The notes under the pieces were generated by a model. The model did no database searches, was not told the DNA's origin, and was given only the letters and a program-made list of their open reading frames with translations. This document shows positions 42,669 through 43,778 of a stretch of DNA of 43,778 nt, one piece after another. Position 1 is the first letter of the stretch. The number at the start of each line of letters is the position of its first letter. A program made the position numbers and the translations under genes. This DNA comes from Chlamydiota bacterium (lineage in GTDB: Bacteria; Chlamydiota; Chlamydiia; Chlamydiales; Simkaniaceae), in contig JAAKFF010000003.1 in the NCBI GenBank assembly GCA_011065165.1, positions 1 to 43,778 on the forward strand, given 5' to 3'.

Positions 42669-43145
42669 TCAGTCATCAGTAAAGCCACGGCGATTTTTTA
42701 ACTTCCACTTCATCCAGCCCGGCAGCTTGTAGAGCGAAAGTAGAGCTAAGATGATGAGAGTGGAGCTCACTGCTAAGATGTACATTCTATTAGCGACGGC
42801 GAGGCCGATGGAGGCCGTTGCCCAGAGAGAGGCAGCCGTAGTCAAGCCGCGGACCCTACCCTTATCTCTTAAAATCACTCCGGCCCCTAGAAAACCGATA
42901 CCGCTCACAATTTGAGCTGCAACCCGGGAAGGGTCAGCTAGGCCAACTGTCGCATGAGGATCGGTCGGGCCCATAATATTGAATGAGATAAACCCAAAGA
43001 GGCAGGAGCCGATCGCTACGGCGGCGTGGGTGCGGATCCCAGCCAGCCCTACGTGGCGCTCCCTCTCCAGGCCGATGATAGCTCCGAGAAACGCCGCGAA
43101 GAGAATATGCAGAGAGAGAAGTAGTTCTGATTGGTAATTCATCAT
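42669..43145 (-). CDS. MgtC/SapB-family membrane protein
   Basis: This 158-residue protein has the MgtC N-terminal fold of four to five hydrophobic segments: LHILFAAFLGAIIGLERE, THAAVAIGSCLFGFIS, QIVSGIGFLGAGVILRDKG (the family signature), and RGLTTAASLWATASIGLAV. MgtC inhibits F-ATPase and aids survival in phagosomes in Salmonella, but many family members have other or unknown roles. The C-terminal ACT-like domain of Salmonella MgtC is missing, so it is closer to short SapB-type members. It converges with dps. Confidence 0.87.
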   Translation of the reverse strand: MMNYQSELLLSLHILFAAFLGAIIGLERERHVGLAGIRTHAAVAIGSCLFGFISFNIMGPTDPHATVGLADPSRVAAQIVSGIGFLGAGVILRDKGRVRGLTTAASLWATASIGLAVANRMYILAVSSTLIILALLSLYKLPGWMKWKLKNRRGFTDD

Positions 43146-43198
43146 AAATTTTTTTTAACTCTTTCAGGATATATTGTATACCCCTATACTCCTGCATT

Positions 43199-43645
43199 AT
43201 GGCTGTGGCTCAAAGAAAATTTAGAGAGATCCTTTTTCAGATGATTTTTAGTCGGGACCTCGGGGGAGGTGGCGAGGCGCCGGTAACCTCATCCCTAATG
43301 GATCAGCTAAAAGCGACAAAGAAGACAATCCTTCAAGCTTGCGCCAGGGTGGAAGAGGTTTTTTCTGAGATCGATGTGATCGATGGCTTGATTTCAAAAT
43401 TTTCAAAAGATTATGATCTAAAAAGAATCTCGCGCGTTGAACGTAATATTTTACGGCTCGGAATATTTGAGCTCATCTTTGATAAAGAGACGCCTCCTAA
43501 GGTGGCTATCTCCGAATCAATTCGGCTCAGCCGAAAATTTGGAACTCCAGAGGGAGGTTCATTTGTCAATGCGATACTTGATGCCATATTGTCAGAGGAG
43601 TCTCCGTGTCCATCGAAAGTCGTATTGAACAAAGTAAGTGTCTAA
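43199..43645 (+). CDS. nusB: Transcription antitermination factor NusB
   Basis: This 148-residue all-helical protein begins AVAQRKFREILFQMIFSRD. The later half has the family signature: YDLKRISRVERNILRLGIFELIF, PPKVAISESIRLSRKFG and GGSFVNAILDAIL. NusB binds boxA RNA with NusE in rRNA antitermination. It is slightly shorter than average. The next gene, murB, starts within its last 40 bp. The nusB-murB order is found in Chlamydia (CT832-CT831, from memory). Confidence 0.92.
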   Translation: MAVAQRKFREILFQMIFSRDLGGGGEAPVTSSLMDQLKATKKTILQACARVEEVFSEIDVIDGLISKFSKDYDLKRISRVERNILRLGIFELIFDKETPPKVAISESIRLSRKFGTPEGGSFVNAILDAILSEESPCPSKVVLNKVSV

Positions 43646-43778
43646 AAGCCCTTTCTACCTTCGGTATCGGGGGGAGAGCCTCCTATTTTATCTCCATTCA
43701 TACAATTGATGAGATGTTGGAACTTACCAGCTATATCAAAAAGCGTGCCCTCCCTTTTTGGGTGGTGGGAAAGGGGTC
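43606..43778 (+). CDS. murB: UDP-N-acetylenolpyruvoylglucosamine reductase MurB, 5' part
   Basis: A GTG start at 43606 with AGAGGAG a few bases upstream opens a frame that runs off the window. The first 57 residues include LSTFGIGGRASYFISIHTID, the FAD-binding N-terminus of MurB, then ELTSYIKKRALPFWVVGKG. MurB reduces the enolpyruvyl group to make UDP-MurNAc for peptidoglycan. The start lies inside nusB in another frame, with a 40-bp overlap, so it is probably co-translated. The downstream part, including FAD and catalytic residues, is not visible. Confidence 0.85.
   Translation, partial: MSIESRIEQSKCLKALSTFGIGGRASYFISIHTIDEMLELTSYIKKRALPFWVVGKG

Overview
The window looks like a chromosomal segment of a Chlamydiae-phylum bacterium, most likely an environmental (amoeba- or arthropod-associated) chlamydia rather than a Chlamydiaceae member. 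The reasons are a near-identical Slc1-type type III secretion chaperone beside glgX, the gene order dciA(DUF721)-gyrB-gyrA-tmk-holB', nusB-murB, an 800-residue YidC beside dnaA, tandem CNNM/CorC proteins near NifS and PP2C, and host-interaction genes (F-box protein, Fic protein) in the gaps. The family cannot be fixed from the sequence alone.

Layout. 1-1345: tandem CNNM/CorC membrane proteins. 1333-4154: an A+T-richer accessory island flanked by a 111-bp imperfect direct repeat. It carries an XRE regulator and a Fic protein fused to ankyrin repeats (the 'mobile mystery protein A/B' pair), putative operator dyads and a 626-bp foldback repeat element. 4379-7785 (minus): lipoprotein, CPBP protease, PP2C phosphatase and cysteine desulfurase. 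7863-9946 (minus): Asp/Glu racemase-family enzyme and Na+/solute symporter, overlapping by ATGA. 10307-19005: glgX, slc1, dnaA, yidC and a TPR protein. 19094-20022: a hotdog thioesterase and a small membrane protein. 19973-28105 (minus): eight tightly overlapping genes menG-menF-menD-menH-menB-menA-menC-menE, a full chorismate-to-menaquinone operon apart from a dedicated DHNA-CoA thioesterase, which the nearby hotdog protein could supply.

28199-30038 (minus): a BlaI-type repressor, an M56 membrane metalloprotease without the penicillin-sensor domain, and a small exported protein. Two copies of the dyad TACTAC-N4-GTAGTA mark the two promoters of this unit. 30036-32632: two unknown proteins and an exported sialidase-like (Asp-box) protein. 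32967-39685 (plus): dciA, gyrB, gyrA, tmk and a delta-prime-like clamp loader subunit in one run. 39694-41163 (minus): a probable effector with N-terminal hydrophobic segments, six to seven 28-residue repeats and a C-terminal F-box. 41302-43778: DEDDh exonuclease, Dps, MgtC-family protein, nusB and the start of murB.

The items most worth a second look are the Fic-ankyrin island with its repeats and operators, the stripped-down BlaI/M56 circuit with its exported partner, the F-box repeat protein, and the men operon whose MenE appears to lack the usual C-terminal catalytic lysine. No rRNA, tRNA, CRISPR array or intact transposase gene was seen. Start codons were chosen by eye from Shine-Dalgarno sites, overlaps and family length. 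Repeat identities were counted by eye, and promoter calls are weak unless stated.
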